Part shown: positions 43,295 to 53,959 of the stretch, piece after piece
How the letters are laid out: each line of letters opens with the position of its first letter
How positions within the stretch are numbered: position 1 is the first letter of the stretch
Source: Myxococcales bacterium
GTDB lineage: Bacteria; Myxococcota_A; Polyangia; Polyangiales; Ga0077539
DNA length: 64,000 nucleotides
Direction of reading: 5' to 3'
Assembly: GCA_016792845.1 (NCBI GenBank)
Contig: JAEUKH010000022.1
Location: 1 to 64,000, forward strand
Notes under the pieces: model-generated
Databases searched by the model: none
What the model was told of the DNA's origin: nothing
Seen by the model: only the letters and a program-made list of their open reading frames with translations
Program-made: the position numbers and the translations under genes

Positions 43295-43958
43295 CGGCGC
43301 GCCGACGATGACCCCGCGCGGCACCTGGATCGCTTGTGTCGGCCCCATCGGCGTGGGCAAGAGCACCCTCGCGGCGATGGTGGCCCGTCGAACGGGGGCC
43401 CTCTTGGTGCCCGAGCGCTTCGGCGACAACGCCTTCCTCAATCGCTTCTACGAGCCCGGGGGCATCGCCCGATGGGGCTTCCAGACCGAGGTGGCGTTTC
43501 TGACCCAACGCGTCGACCAGGTGCGCGAGATCGAGGCCCTGCTCGCCGAGGGGCGCAGCGTGGTGACCGATTTCGCCCCGCAGCAGAACCTCATCTTCGC
43601 TCAGATCACCGTCGATGGGCTCGAATATCAGCTCTACGACCAGCTCTACGCCCGACTCTTTCACGGGCTGCCGCGGCCCGATCGGTTGATCTGCCTCGAC
43701 GCTGACCTCAGAAAGATCATGTCGCGCATCCGTCGCCGCGGGCGCGAGATGGAGTCGACCATCGCGGTCGAGTACCTCCGTCGGCTTCGGGCGGGGTATC
43801 AGCAATGGCGCGCGGCGCCCCCCGCCCCGGCCCTGTGGATCGACACCAGCAAGCTGCCCATCCCGAGCGACCTCGTGGCGCGGGCCAACGCCCTCGACGC
43901 GGTGATGCTCTCGCTCGAACCCGACGTGCGCGAGGCCCTCTTCGGTCGCACCGGCTAA
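43287..43958 (+). CDS. Deoxynucleoside kinase family protein
   Basis: The 223-aa protein phosphorylates deoxynucleosides (dAdo/dGuo/dCyd type). P-loop ACVGPIGVGKST (about 17-28), ERFGDNAFLNRFYE, GFQTEVAFLTQR, DFAPQQNLIFA, and the LID-like RIRRRGREMES followed by YLRRLRAGYQQW. The ATG lies within the last codons of xth, so the two are coupled, joining DNA repair with nucleotide salvage. Confidence 0.85.
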   Translation: MSDGAPTMTPRGTWIACVGPIGVGKSTLAAMVARRTGALLVPERFGDNAFLNRFYEPGGIARWGFQTEVAFLTQRVDQVREIEALLAEGRSVVTDFAPQQNLIFAQITVDGLEYQLYDQLYARLFHGLPRPDRLICLDADLRKIMSRIRRRGREMESTIAVEYLRRLRAGYQQWRAAPPAPALWIDTSKLPIPSDLVARANALDAVMLSLEPDVREALFGRTG

Positions 43959-44045
43959 ACCCCCCAGAACACTCGCAGGCCGCGGTGTGTTCGTTGTTCG
44001 TCATACGAGGGGGCTGCGGTACACTCTCGGTTCGGCGCATCGACG

Positions 44046-45953
<1,908 letters not shown>

Positions 45954-45974
45954 AACGCAGGGGTTTCGAGCGGC

Positions 45975-47111
45975 TCAGAGCGCGCGGGTGTACACCCGGT
46001 AGCGCTTGTAGACCTTGGCGCCCATGAGGGTGATGGCGGCGTTGATGGGGCTGTCGTCTTCGCGGGTCCATGAGAGCTCGCCCCATTGGTAGCCCTTGGC
46101 GGCGCCGCGCTTGGCGACCTCGACGTACATCGCGGCCGAGAGCATCATGTATTTTCGCACGTTGCGAAGCTCTTTTCGGATGCCGAGGAGCATCAGCCGC
46201 GCCGACCTCGGGGGCTTGTTGGCGACCTTCATGCGCCAGCCGACGCTGACCAGCGCCGAGAGCCAGTGGCTGTTGCGCTTCTCGTGGAGGATCTCGTTGA
46301 GGTTGGGCAGACAGACGCACATCGCCTGGGCCTTGCCATCGACCTCGGCGATGAACGCGAGCTCGGGGTCGAGGATGAGCGACAGGTCGTCGGCGGTCTT
46401 CTTCACCTCGGCCGGCATCGCGGGCACCATTGCCCATTTGCCATCCCAGGCGTCGTTGTAGATGTCCATGATGAGCTTGAGGTCTTCGCGCATGTTCTTC
46501 GGGTTGACCGAGCGGAGCTTGACCTCGGGCATCTGGTTGATCGCCTCGTAGGCGCGCAGGGCGCGCGGGGGGATGGCGCCCACGTCGTAGCGCCACGCGA
46601 GGAGGTCTTTCTCTTTCACCAGGCCCGCCGCGGTGGCGATGCGATCTTGCCAGCTCCGCGAGTGGGCCATGGCGATCATGGGCGGGGTGTCGAAGCCCTC
46701 GACGAGGAGGCCCACGTCTTCGTTGGCGTAGAGCGAGAAGGGGCCCATCATGCGGGTCATGCCGCGGGCCTTGAGCCACGCCGCCGCTTCGTCGAGCAGG
46801 GCCTTGCCGACGGCGTCATCGTCGAGGGTGTCGAAGAAGCCGAAGAAGCCGGTCTTCTCATTCCAGACGCGGTTGTGCTCGCTGTCGATGCTGGCGGTGC
46901 AGCGGCCCACGATCTGGCCGTCGCGGCGGGCGATGAAGTAGGCCGCCTGGGCGCGCTCGAAGAAGGGGTTCTTCTTCGGGTTCAGTCGGTCTTCGATCTC
47001 GATCTTGAGCGGCGGGGCCCACGCCGGGTCGCTCGCGAAGACGACCTCACCGGCCTTTAAGAAGTCTGCGATGTTCTGCCCGGGGTCGATGCGCGTAATC
47101 GTAATACTCAT
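45975..47111 (-). CDS. GNAT-like acyltransferase-fold protein
   Basis: A 378-aa protein with the layout of large GNAT-like proteins found next to acyl or amino-acid metabolism: FFERAQAAYFIARRDGQIVGRCTAS early, then AAAWLKARGMTRMMGPFSLYANEDVGLLVEGF, and a second half with LAFIAEVDGKAQAMCVCLPNLNEIL and YQWGELSWTREDDSPINAAI. The fold is recognisable; the acetyl-CoA loop is weak and no substrate can be named. Convergent with the upstream kinase gene. Confidence 0.72.
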   Translation of the reverse strand: MSITITRIDPGQNIADFLKAGEVVFASDPAWAPPLKIEIEDRLNPKKNPFFERAQAAYFIARRDGQIVGRCTASIDSEHNRVWNEKTGFFGFFDTLDDDAVGKALLDEAAAWLKARGMTRMMGPFSLYANEDVGLLVEGFDTPPMIAMAHSRSWQDRIATAAGLVKEKDLLAWRYDVGAIPPRALRAYEAINQMPEVKLRSVNPKNMREDLKLIMDIYNDAWDGKWAMVPAMPAEVKKTADDLSLILDPELAFIAEVDGKAQAMCVCLPNLNEILHEKRNSHWLSALVSVGWRMKVANKPPRSARLMLLGIRKELRNVRKYMMLSAAMYVEVAKRGAAKGYQWGELSWTREDDSPINAAITLMGAKVYKRYRVYTRAL

Positions 47112-47141
47112 GGCGGCTACGGCGGCCGACCCTACACCCGA

Positions 47142-48194
47142 TCAACGAACCGCTGCCACGATCGCGTGCGCGCCCTGCAACCGCGCGCGCCGGGTGTGAG
47201 GCTCGGCCGCGATCACGAGGGTTTCACCGCGCCGCGCGCGGCACCCGTCGACCTCGACGCTGCCCGCGAGCACGGTCACGCCCAGGAGGGCGTCCCACGC
47301 CGGGAGGGCCAGCCGCCCGGTGCCCGAGAGCCGCGCGACGTCGAGGAATTCGCTCTCGATCGCGCCCTCGTCGCGGCCGCAGAAGACCTCTAGAGCGGGC
47401 GGCCCCTCGCACCGCGGCGCCCCCGCGCGCACCCGCAGGTCGTCGAGAAAGCGCGCGAGGGGCGGAGCATCCCACCGCGTCACCGCGAGGGCGTGTTCGA
47501 CATGGAGCGGGCGGCCTTCGCCCGCGGGCGAGGGGGTGCCGTCGGGGGCGTAGCGACGGTTCCAATCCCAATAGCGGTAGGTGACGCCGCGTTTGCCGGG
47601 CACCACCCGCTGCGGCTCGACGAGCACCAGGCCGGGCCCGATGGCGTGCGCGGTGCCCGCGTCGATGCGAAGAAAATCGCCGACCTCGCAGGGCACGAAG
47701 TTCAACAGCCCCGACACGTCGGCGCCCTGCGCGAGGCCCTCGGCCATTTGCGCCCGGGTGACCCCTTCGCGGATGCCGAGGTACACCCCCGCGCCGGGTT
47801 CGGCCGAGACCACGTACCAGCTCTCGGGTTTGCCGCTCTCGTCGCCCTTGAGCCCGACATACTGGTCGTCGGGGTGAATCTGCACCGAGAGGGCGTCGGC
47901 GGCGTCGAGGAGCTTCATCAACAACGCCGTGCCCGTGCGCCCCGCGCGGTGCTCTCGACCGAGCCACGCCGCGGGGTCTGCCGCGAGCACCTCGGTCAAG
48001 CGCCGCCCGCCCTGCGTCTCTGACGGAAAATCAGGCTCTACCGAGAGCTCCCAACTCTCGCCCACCACCGCGTAGCCGCGCCGCGCCTCGGCGATCTCGC
48101 AGTCGGCCTTGAGCGTGCTGCGCATCACCGACCCGCCCCACGGCGTGCGTGACGGCGGGGTGAAGTTATCGGCTCTCAACAACAACGGTTTCAT
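47142..48194 (-). CDS. manA: Mannose-6-phosphate isomerase, type I
   Basis: Interconverts mannose-6-phosphate and fructose-6-phosphate. The 350-aa zinc enzyme has the type I layout: FTPPSRTPWGG, LMKLLDAADALSVQIHPDD (Gln, His ligands), GKPESWYV (Glu), FLRIDAGTAHAIGPG (His), and RYWDWNRRYAPDGTPSP. ATG 48194 matches the family start. The -10 box lies only 9 nt upstream, so transcription may start at or near the ATG. Confidence 0.92.
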   Translation of the reverse strand: MKPLLLRADNFTPPSRTPWGGSVMRSTLKADCEIAEARRGYAVVGESWELSVEPDFPSETQGGRRLTEVLAADPAAWLGREHRAGRTGTALLMKLLDAADALSVQIHPDDQYVGLKGDESGKPESWYVVSAEPGAGVYLGIREGVTRAQMAEGLAQGADVSGLLNFVPCEVGDFLRIDAGTAHAIGPGLVLVEPQRVVPGKRGVTYRYWDWNRRYAPDGTPSPAGEGRPLHVEHALAVTRWDAPPLARFLDDLRVRAGAPRCEGPPALEVFCGRDEGAIESEFLDVARLSGTGRLALPAWDALLGVTVLAGSVEVDGCRARRGETLVIAAEPHTRRARLQGAHAIVAAVR

Positions 48195-48203
48195 GACAAA
48201 ACC

Positions 48204-48233
48204 ATCTTATTCGTTCGAGATGCGACGCGGCAA
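48204..48233 (-). promoter_or_regulatory. Promoter of manA (short-leader or leaderless)
   Basis: Minus strand TTGCCG (48233-48228), 18-nt spacer, TAAGAT (48209-48204), in an AT-rich stretch. The ATG at 48194 is 9 nt beyond the -10 box. Confidence 0.5.
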
Positions 48234-48261
48234 TGTGCATCTGCGGTACGGTGCTGCGGCG

Positions 48262-49938
48262 ATGCAGACCACACGACGGACTCTCTTGCAGATGTTGGGC
48301 GCGCTCGGCCTCGGGTCGACGGTGCAGGCCGCGGGGTGCAGCGATGATGCGCCCGCGACGGGCGGTGACGCGGGGCTCGGAGGCGACGCGGGCGGTGACG
48401 CGGGGCTCGGAAGCGACGCGGGCGATGCGGCGATGGCGAGCGATGTGCCGCCCGAGCCGACGACGCTGTTTCGCCACGGGGTCGCGAGCGGTGACCCCAC
48501 CCCCGAGGCCGTCATCGTGTGGACGCGGGTCACCGCCCTCGCCGGCGCGCGGCTCGACCCGACCGTCGAAGTCCGCTACGAGGTCGCCCGCGACACGGCC
48601 TTCACGATGATGGTCACGAGCGGGGCCTTCAACACCACCGCTGAGCGCGACTACACGGTCAAGGTCGACCTCACCGGGCTCTCGCCCGCGACCACGTACT
48701 ACTACCGCTTTCGCGCCCTCGGCATGGTGTCTCCCGTGGGGCGGACCCGCACCGCGCCGCGCGGCGAGGTCGCCCAGGTGCGCCTCGGGGTGGTGTCTTG
48801 TTCGAGCATGGGCCACGGGTATTTTCATGTGTATCGCAGCCTCGCGCGGCGCCTCGACCTCGACGCCATCGTGCACCTCGGCGATTACATCTACGAGTAC
48901 GGCACGCGGCAATACGGCGGAGTTCGCGAGTACGACCCGCCCACCGAGATCACCACCCTCAGCGACTACCGACGGCGCTACGCGCACTACCGACGCGACC
49001 CAGACCTCCAGGCGCTGCACCAGCAGACGCCCTTTATCGTCACCTGGGACGACCACGAGAGCGCCGACAACAGCTACAGCGAGGGCGCCGAGAACCACAC
49101 GCCGAGCACCGAGGGCGCGTGGAGCGCGCGCAAAGCCGCGGCCATTCAAGCGCACCGCGAGTGGATGCCCATCCGCGAGCACGAGACCCCGGGCCGCATC
49201 TGGCGCAAGCTCGCGTACGGCGACCTCGTCGATCTCATCTTGCTCGACACCCGGCTTTGGGGGCGCCCGCTCCAGGTCAACAACGCCGACGCGGGGCTCA
49301 CCGACCCGGCACGGCAGCTCCTCGGGGCCGACCAGGAGCAGTGGTTCTTTCAAGAGGTCTCGACCTCGCGCGCCCGGTGGAAGGTGGTCGCCCAGCAGGT
49401 CATGATGGGCCAGCTCGTCCAGCTCCTCAACAGCGACCAGTGGGACGGCTACCCCGCCGCGCGGCAGCGCTTCTTCAGCCTCTTGCGCGCGATGATGGTG
49501 CAGAACGTCGTCGTGCTCACCGGCGACATTCACACCTCGTGGGCCATCGAGCTGACTGAAACTCCTCAAGATTCGATGAGTTACGACCCTGCCACGGGTC
49601 GCGGCGCCCTGGCCGTCGAGTTCGTCTACCCCGGGGTGACCTCGCCGGGCTTCCCGCAGGTGATCGCCAACACGGTGCTGCCGCAGGTGATGCGCGAGTC
49701 GCGGCATGTGAAGTTTGTCGACCTCGTGCGCCGCGGGTACGGCATCCTCGACATCACGCCCACGCGCTTGCAGAGCGCGCTCTACCTCCACGTCGACGGC
49801 GAGACCGCCCGCCCGAGCCCCACCGACGCGGCCTTCGCGACGGCGTGGTCGGTGGCGCACAACAGCGCCCACCTCGTGCAAGACCAGGCCGCCGCGCCCG
49901 CCCCGAGCGCCGTGCCCCCGGCGGCGCCCACGCCCTGA
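48262..49938 (+). CDS. PhoD-type alkaline phosphatase (Tat lipoprotein)
   Basis: A secreted phosphodiesterase/phosphomonoesterase of 558 aa. The N-terminus has a twin-arginine motif (TTRRTLLQML) and a lipobox-like AAGC, so it may be a Tat-exported lipoprotein, followed by a GGDAG/GSDAG repeat. Metal-site landmarks: VVSCSSMGHGY, HLGDYIYEYG, WDDHESADN, LTGDIHTSW and the late VEFVYPGVTSPG. No Pho box seen. Convergent with manA across a 67-bp gap. Confidence 0.9.
   Translation: MQTTRRTLLQMLGALGLGSTVQAAGCSDDAPATGGDAGLGGDAGGDAGLGSDAGDAAMASDVPPEPTTLFRHGVASGDPTPEAVIVWTRVTALAGARLDPTVEVRYEVARDTAFTMMVTSGAFNTTAERDYTVKVDLTGLSPATTYYYRFRALGMVSPVGRTRTAPRGEVAQVRLGVVSCSSMGHGYFHVYRSLARRLDLDAIVHLGDYIYEYGTRQYGGVREYDPPTEITTLSDYRRRYAHYRRDPDLQALHQQTPFIVTWDDHESADNSYSEGAENHTPSTEGAWSARKAAAIQAHREWMPIREHETPGRIWRKLAYGDLVDLILLDTRLWGRPLQVNNADAGLTDPARQLLGADQEQWFFQEVSTSRARWKVVAQQVMMGQLVQLLNSDQWDGYPAARQRFFSLLRAMMVQNVVVLTGDIHTSWAIELTETPQDSMSYDPATGRGALAVEFVYPGVTSPGFPQVIANTVLPQVMRESRHVKFVDLVRRGYGILDITPTRLQSALYLHVDGETARPSPTDAAFATAWSVAHNSAHLVQDQAAAPAPSAVPPAAPTP
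48356..48428 (+). repeat. GGDAG/GSDAG codon repeat
   Basis: Short imperfect tandem units (GGCGGTGACGCGGGGCTCGG-like) encode Gly-Gly-Asp-Ala-Gly in the PhoD linker, just after the lipobox. In-frame, so copy number could vary without breaking the gene. Confidence 0.65.
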
Positions 49939-50094
49939 CCCGTTGGGGCCTCGGGGCGCCCCGTCTGCGGCCGCCCTGAGACCGCGTCGTCACACGCGCC
50001 CTCGGGGCTGAAATGACTCACGTAGGGTGGGCGTCGTTTCGGGGCCGAGGCGGCTTGACCCTTGCTTCGAAACCTGACAGACCGCCGCCCAGTG

Positions 50095-51996
50095 ATGACA
50101 TTTGAGACCCTCGGCGCGCACCCTTCGCTTCGTGCCGCCCTTGATTTGCGTGGCTATTCGCAGCCAACCGCGGTGCAGGCCGCGGTTCTTGACCCTTCTA
50201 ACAACGACCGTGATTTGATCGTGTCGGCTGAGACAGGCTCGGGCAAGACCGTCGCCTTTGGCCTCTCGCTCGCGCCGACGTTGCTTGGTGACCGTGATCG
50301 CTTCGACCCGCCCGCGGCGCCCGGCGCGCCGCTCGCGCTGGTGCTCGCCCCGACCCGCGAGCTGGCCCTCCAGGTGCAGCGCGAGCTCGCGTGGCTTTAC
50401 GCCTCGGCGGGGCTCCGCGCGCTGTCGTGCGTCGGCGGCATGGAGATGTACCGCCAGCTCCGCGGGCTCGCCGAAGGGGTTCACCTCGTGGTGGGCACGC
50501 CCGGGCGCGTGTGCGACCACCTCGCGCGCGGCACCCTGACCCTCGCCAACCTCAAGGCCATCGTGCTCGACGAGGCCGACGAGATGCTCGACATGGGCTT
50601 CCGCGAGGAGCTCGAGACGGTGCTCGAAGCGGCGCCCAAGGCGCGGCGCACGTTGATGTTTTCGGCCACCATGCCGCCGCCCATTTTGTCGATGGCGAAG
50701 AGCTTCCTCAACGACCCCGTGCGGGTGACGGCGACCCCGGTGGCGCAGGCCCACCGCGACATCGCGTACCGCGCGCACCGCATCGCCTACCGCGAGCGCG
50801 AGCACGCCGTGGTGAACGTGCTCCGGGCCCACGACGACAGCGGCGCGGCGATCGTGTTCGCCCAGACCCGCGAGGGGGTCGGGCACCTCCACGCATCGCT
50901 CACCGAGCGCGGGTTTCAGTGCGTAGCTCTCTCGGGCGAGCTCACCCAGACCGAGCGCAACCGCGCCCTCGGGGCCCTGCGCGACGGCCGGGCCCGGGTG
51001 CTCGTGGCCACCGACGTGGCGGCCCGCGGCATCGACCTGCCCGACCTGACCCTGGTCGTCCACGCTGACCTGCCGATGAACTCCGAGGTGCTCTTGCACC
51101 GCTCGGGTCGCACCGGGCGCGCGGGCAAGAAGGGCATCGCCGTGGTGCTCGCCCCCGCCGACCGAAAGCGCTTCGCCGACCGGCTCTTCTTCGAAGCCAA
51201 GCTCCAGGTCAACTGGGAGCCCGTGCCCTCGGCCGAGTCGATCCGCGCCCGCGACACCGTGAAGATCACCGAGGTGCTCGCCGTCGGCGCCGCCGAGACC
51301 GTCGACGAAGACCGCGCCCTCGCGCGCGACCTCTTGAGCCGCATCGAGCCCGAGGCCCTCGTGGCCCAACTCGTGTCGCAGACGCGCAAGCTCTTCCCCG
51401 AGCCTGAAGACCTCCCGCTCACCAGCCAGCTCCGCGAAGAGCGGCGCTTCAACCGCGAGGGGCCGCCGGGCCGCTTCGACCGCGACGCGCGCTTCGACAA
51501 GCGCCGCCCCGGTGGCGGCTTCGATCGGCCCCCCTCGGGCGGCTTCGATCGCCCCGCGCCCCGCCGTCCGCTCAACGACGAGCGGCAGTACAACCCCGCG
51601 CCGCCCGCGCGCCCGGCCTATGAGCGCCCGTCGTTCAGGCCCCCGGCGCCGCTCCCGGGTGACGAGGCCCCGCGCCGCTTCGAGGGCGGCCAAGGGCCCA
51701 TGCAGCGCCCCCCCCGCGACCCCGACAGCGAGGGCACCTGGTTCGTGCTCGATGTGGGCCGCTCAGGCCAGGCCGACCCCCGGTGGATCGTCCCCATGCT
51801 GTGCCGCCGCGGCGGCGTCACCCGCGATGACATCGGCGTCATTCGCGTCTTCGACCATGAAACAAAGGTCGAAATTCGCAACAATGTCGCGCCGCAGTTT
51901 GCGGCCAAGGTGCGGCGCCCTGACCGCGCTGACGGCAACGTGACGATCTCGCCGAGCAGCGCACCTCGGAAGAGCTTTCCTCGCAAGACGCCCTGA
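50095..51996 (+). CDS. DEAD-box RNA helicase with RNA-binding C-terminus
   Basis: The 633-aa protein has the helicase core: AETGSGKT (Walker A), PTRELA, GTPGRVCDHLARG, VLDEADEMLDMG, FSATMPPP, HRSGRTGRAG. The C-terminal third is an Arg/Gly/Pro-rich stretch (FDRPPSGGFDRPAPRRPL) and a DbpA-like RNA-binding domain (GTWFVLDVGRSGQADPRWIVPML, VEIRNNVAPQFAAKV). Such helicases act in ribosome assembly and mRNA turnover. ATG 50095; an in-frame TTG 33 nt upstream is less likely. Confidence 0.93.
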   Translation: MTFETLGAHPSLRAALDLRGYSQPTAVQAAVLDPSNNDRDLIVSAETGSGKTVAFGLSLAPTLLGDRDRFDPPAAPGAPLALVLAPTRELALQVQRELAWLYASAGLRALSCVGGMEMYRQLRGLAEGVHLVVGTPGRVCDHLARGTLTLANLKAIVLDEADEMLDMGFREELETVLEAAPKARRTLMFSATMPPPILSMAKSFLNDPVRVTATPVAQAHRDIAYRAHRIAYREREHAVVNVLRAHDDSGAAIVFAQTREGVGHLHASLTERGFQCVALSGELTQTERNRALGALRDGRARVLVATDVAARGIDLPDLTLVVHADLPMNSEVLLHRSGRTGRAGKKGIAVVLAPADRKRFADRLFFEAKLQVNWEPVPSAESIRARDTVKITEVLAVGAAETVDEDRALARDLLSRIEPEALVAQLVSQTRKLFPEPEDLPLTSQLREERRFNREGPPGRFDRDARFDKRRPGGGFDRPPSGGFDRPAPRRPLNDERQYNPAPPARPAYERPSFRPPAPLPGDEAPRRFEGGQGPMQRPPRDPDSEGTWFVLDVGRSGQADPRWIVPMLCRRGGVTRDDIGVIRVFDHETKVEIRNNVAPQFAAKVRRPDRADGNVTISPSSAPRKSFPRKTP

Positions 51997-52057
51997 TTTC
52001 AGGGTACTCTGTCGGCGCTCTGGGCGGGCACGCGACCGTGTGCAAGCGCGGGTGCAA

Positions 52058-52078
52058 AAATGCCCCTTCGGGCACTTC
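52058..52078. terminator. Hairpin after the helicase gene
   Basis: AAATGCCC and GGGCACTT arms with a CTTC loop, 61 nt after the stop. On the plus strand no T-run follows; on the minus strand it does, but no minus gene ends here. Weak terminator candidate. Confidence 0.35.
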
Positions 52079-52119
52079 AAGTTCTCTACAGATGTAGTAT
52101 ACGGGCCCACAACAGGGTG

Positions 52120-53865
52120 ATGACCATGAAGCGACTGGGGCGGCTTGGGGCGATCGTGATGGTGACCTTGATGGCGAGCTGTTCGCCCGAGGAGCCCACA
52201 GCGTTTGACGAAGCGGCGGCCGAGACGGGGCTCGACGCGGCGCTCGGGGCCTTGCCCGAAGAGGCGCGGGTCGCGAGCGGCGGGCCTCGGGTGGCGGCGG
52301 GCGCGTCGACCGAGGTGTGGTCGGTGACCAACGCTTGGGCCGACACCAACACCGCCGCGGCGCGCGAAGCGGGCGTGGCCTGGGGCGCGAACTCAGGCCT
52401 CTCGTGGGAGCAGAAGTTCGAGCGCTGGGTGGCGTCGGTTCGCAAGACGCCGCGCACCGGGGGCGGGTCGACCATCCAGGTGCCGACGCCTTACGGCGAG
52501 CGGGTGCTCAACGCGCCGACCCTTGAGTGCGCCGAAGTGGCGCTCTTTCTGCGAATTTCGTTCTCAAGCTGGTACCACCTGCCCTTCTTCCTCCAGGGGT
52601 GGGACAGCACCTCGCGGCAGACCCTCTACGCCGGTCACTTCGGCTTCGTGAACCGCAACGGTCAGAACGTGGGGCGCTTCCCGCTGTTTCGTACGGCGTA
52701 CCGCGACCTCGAGCGCAGCTGGCGCGCGGGGCAGACGTGGCCGAGCGACGCGACCCTGCGGAAGTTCCGCCTCGGTTCAGACGACGCGGTGAGCTGGCTC
52801 GCGCCGGTGAACGGCGCGCCGGCCGGGGCCGGGGCTTATTTCGACGAGATGTTCCTCAACAAGCGCGTGGGGTATTTCGCGCGCCTGGTGCTCCTCTACT
52901 TCGGGAGCGTGAACCTCGCCGACCCGGCGAACATGTACCACGTCCAGCCTGAGGCCATCGCGCCCGGCGACCTGCTCGTCGAGCGCTGGCAGCGCCAGGG
53001 CATCGGCCATGTGATCCCCGTGGTGCGGGTGACCTCGCCCATGGCGGGTCGCTTCGCCGTCGACGTCATCTCGGGCTCGATGCCCCGCCGCCAACCCGTG
53101 TGGGACGACCCGGCCAGCGCGCGCCGTTACTTCACCCTCGCGTACACCGGCGGCGAAGGCGAAGCGAGCGACGGCACCCCCTACGCGGCCCTCGGCGGCG
53201 GCCTGCGCCGTTGGCGCTCGGCGGTGCTGCGGAGCGGGCAGTGGCAGAACGAGATCCTCGCGGCCGACCAGCCTGTGGCCATCGACGACGCCGACCACGC
53301 CGCCATCGCGGCGCGCCCCACGCGCTTCGGTGAGATCTTGGTGGTGCCGAGCGTGGCTGAGCAGCGCGAGGCGGCGCTCAACCAGATTCGCTCGGCCCGG
53401 GCCCATCTCAGAATGTACCCTGCGAGCTGCTCGGCCCGGACCCGGCGCGAAGACGGCTTTGAAGAGCTGTATCGCATCGAGCGCGAGGCCAGCGGGCGCA
53501 CCCAGGCCCAGGTCGACGGGCAGTACCGCCAGCTCGAAGACCACGTCTTCGCCGAGCTCGAATACACCGCCTCGCGCACCTGCTGTTGGAACAGCTCGAC
53601 CGCCGCGATGGCCGAGATCGCGCTCGATTACGCCGCCGCCGAGCAGCGCCAGAACGCCAGCCGCGGCATGTGCGCTGCGCCCACGGTCTTCAAGGCCGAA
53701 GGCGCGAGCACCGCGAGCGACGGCTACGCCCGCTGGCGCGCCCACGCCATGACCCTCGGCCGCGCCGCCGATTGGCGTCAGTGGAGCGAAGACGAGCCCT
53801 GCATGGCCCGCGGCAACACCAACGACGTCGCGACGGGCCGCGAGCCCGAGTACGTCTGCCGCTGA
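52120..53865 (+). CDS. Lipoprotein with possible papain-fold (NlpC/P60-like) domain
   Basis: The 581-aa product has a lipobox (AIVMVTLMASC), then a large domain of unknown family. Two spaced elements recall NlpC/P60-type amidases: LECAEVALFLRISFSSWY (candidate catalytic Cys) and PGDLLVERWQRQGIGHVIPVV (the GD...GHV pair with candidate His). The rest has helical, Cys-containing C-terminal parts (YTASRTCCWNSST, FKAEGASTASDGYARWRAHAMTL). A -10-like TAGTAT lies 19 nt upstream of ATG 52120. Peptidoglycan hydrolysis is inferred, not shown. Confidence 0.65.
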   Translation: MTMKRLGRLGAIVMVTLMASCSPEEPTAFDEAAAETGLDAALGALPEEARVASGGPRVAAGASTEVWSVTNAWADTNTAAAREAGVAWGANSGLSWEQKFERWVASVRKTPRTGGGSTIQVPTPYGERVLNAPTLECAEVALFLRISFSSWYHLPFFLQGWDSTSRQTLYAGHFGFVNRNGQNVGRFPLFRTAYRDLERSWRAGQTWPSDATLRKFRLGSDDAVSWLAPVNGAPAGAGAYFDEMFLNKRVGYFARLVLLYFGSVNLADPANMYHVQPEAIAPGDLLVERWQRQGIGHVIPVVRVTSPMAGRFAVDVISGSMPRRQPVWDDPASARRYFTLAYTGGEGEASDGTPYAALGGGLRRWRSAVLRSGQWQNEILAADQPVAIDDADHAAIAARPTRFGEILVVPSVAEQREAALNQIRSARAHLRMYPASCSARTRREDGFEELYRIEREASGRTQAQVDGQYRQLEDHVFAELEYTASRTCCWNSSTAAMAEIALDYAAAEQRQNASRGMCAAPTVFKAEGASTASDGYARWRAHAMTLGRAADWRQWSEDEPCMARGNTNDVATGREPEYVCR

Positions 53866-53959
53866 GCCGCGGCGACGCTTTGACCCTCCGCAGGGCCTCA
53901 GGGCCTCGCGGGGGGTCTTCGCGTTTTCACCCACCACCGCAATGCAGAGGCGCGGGGCG

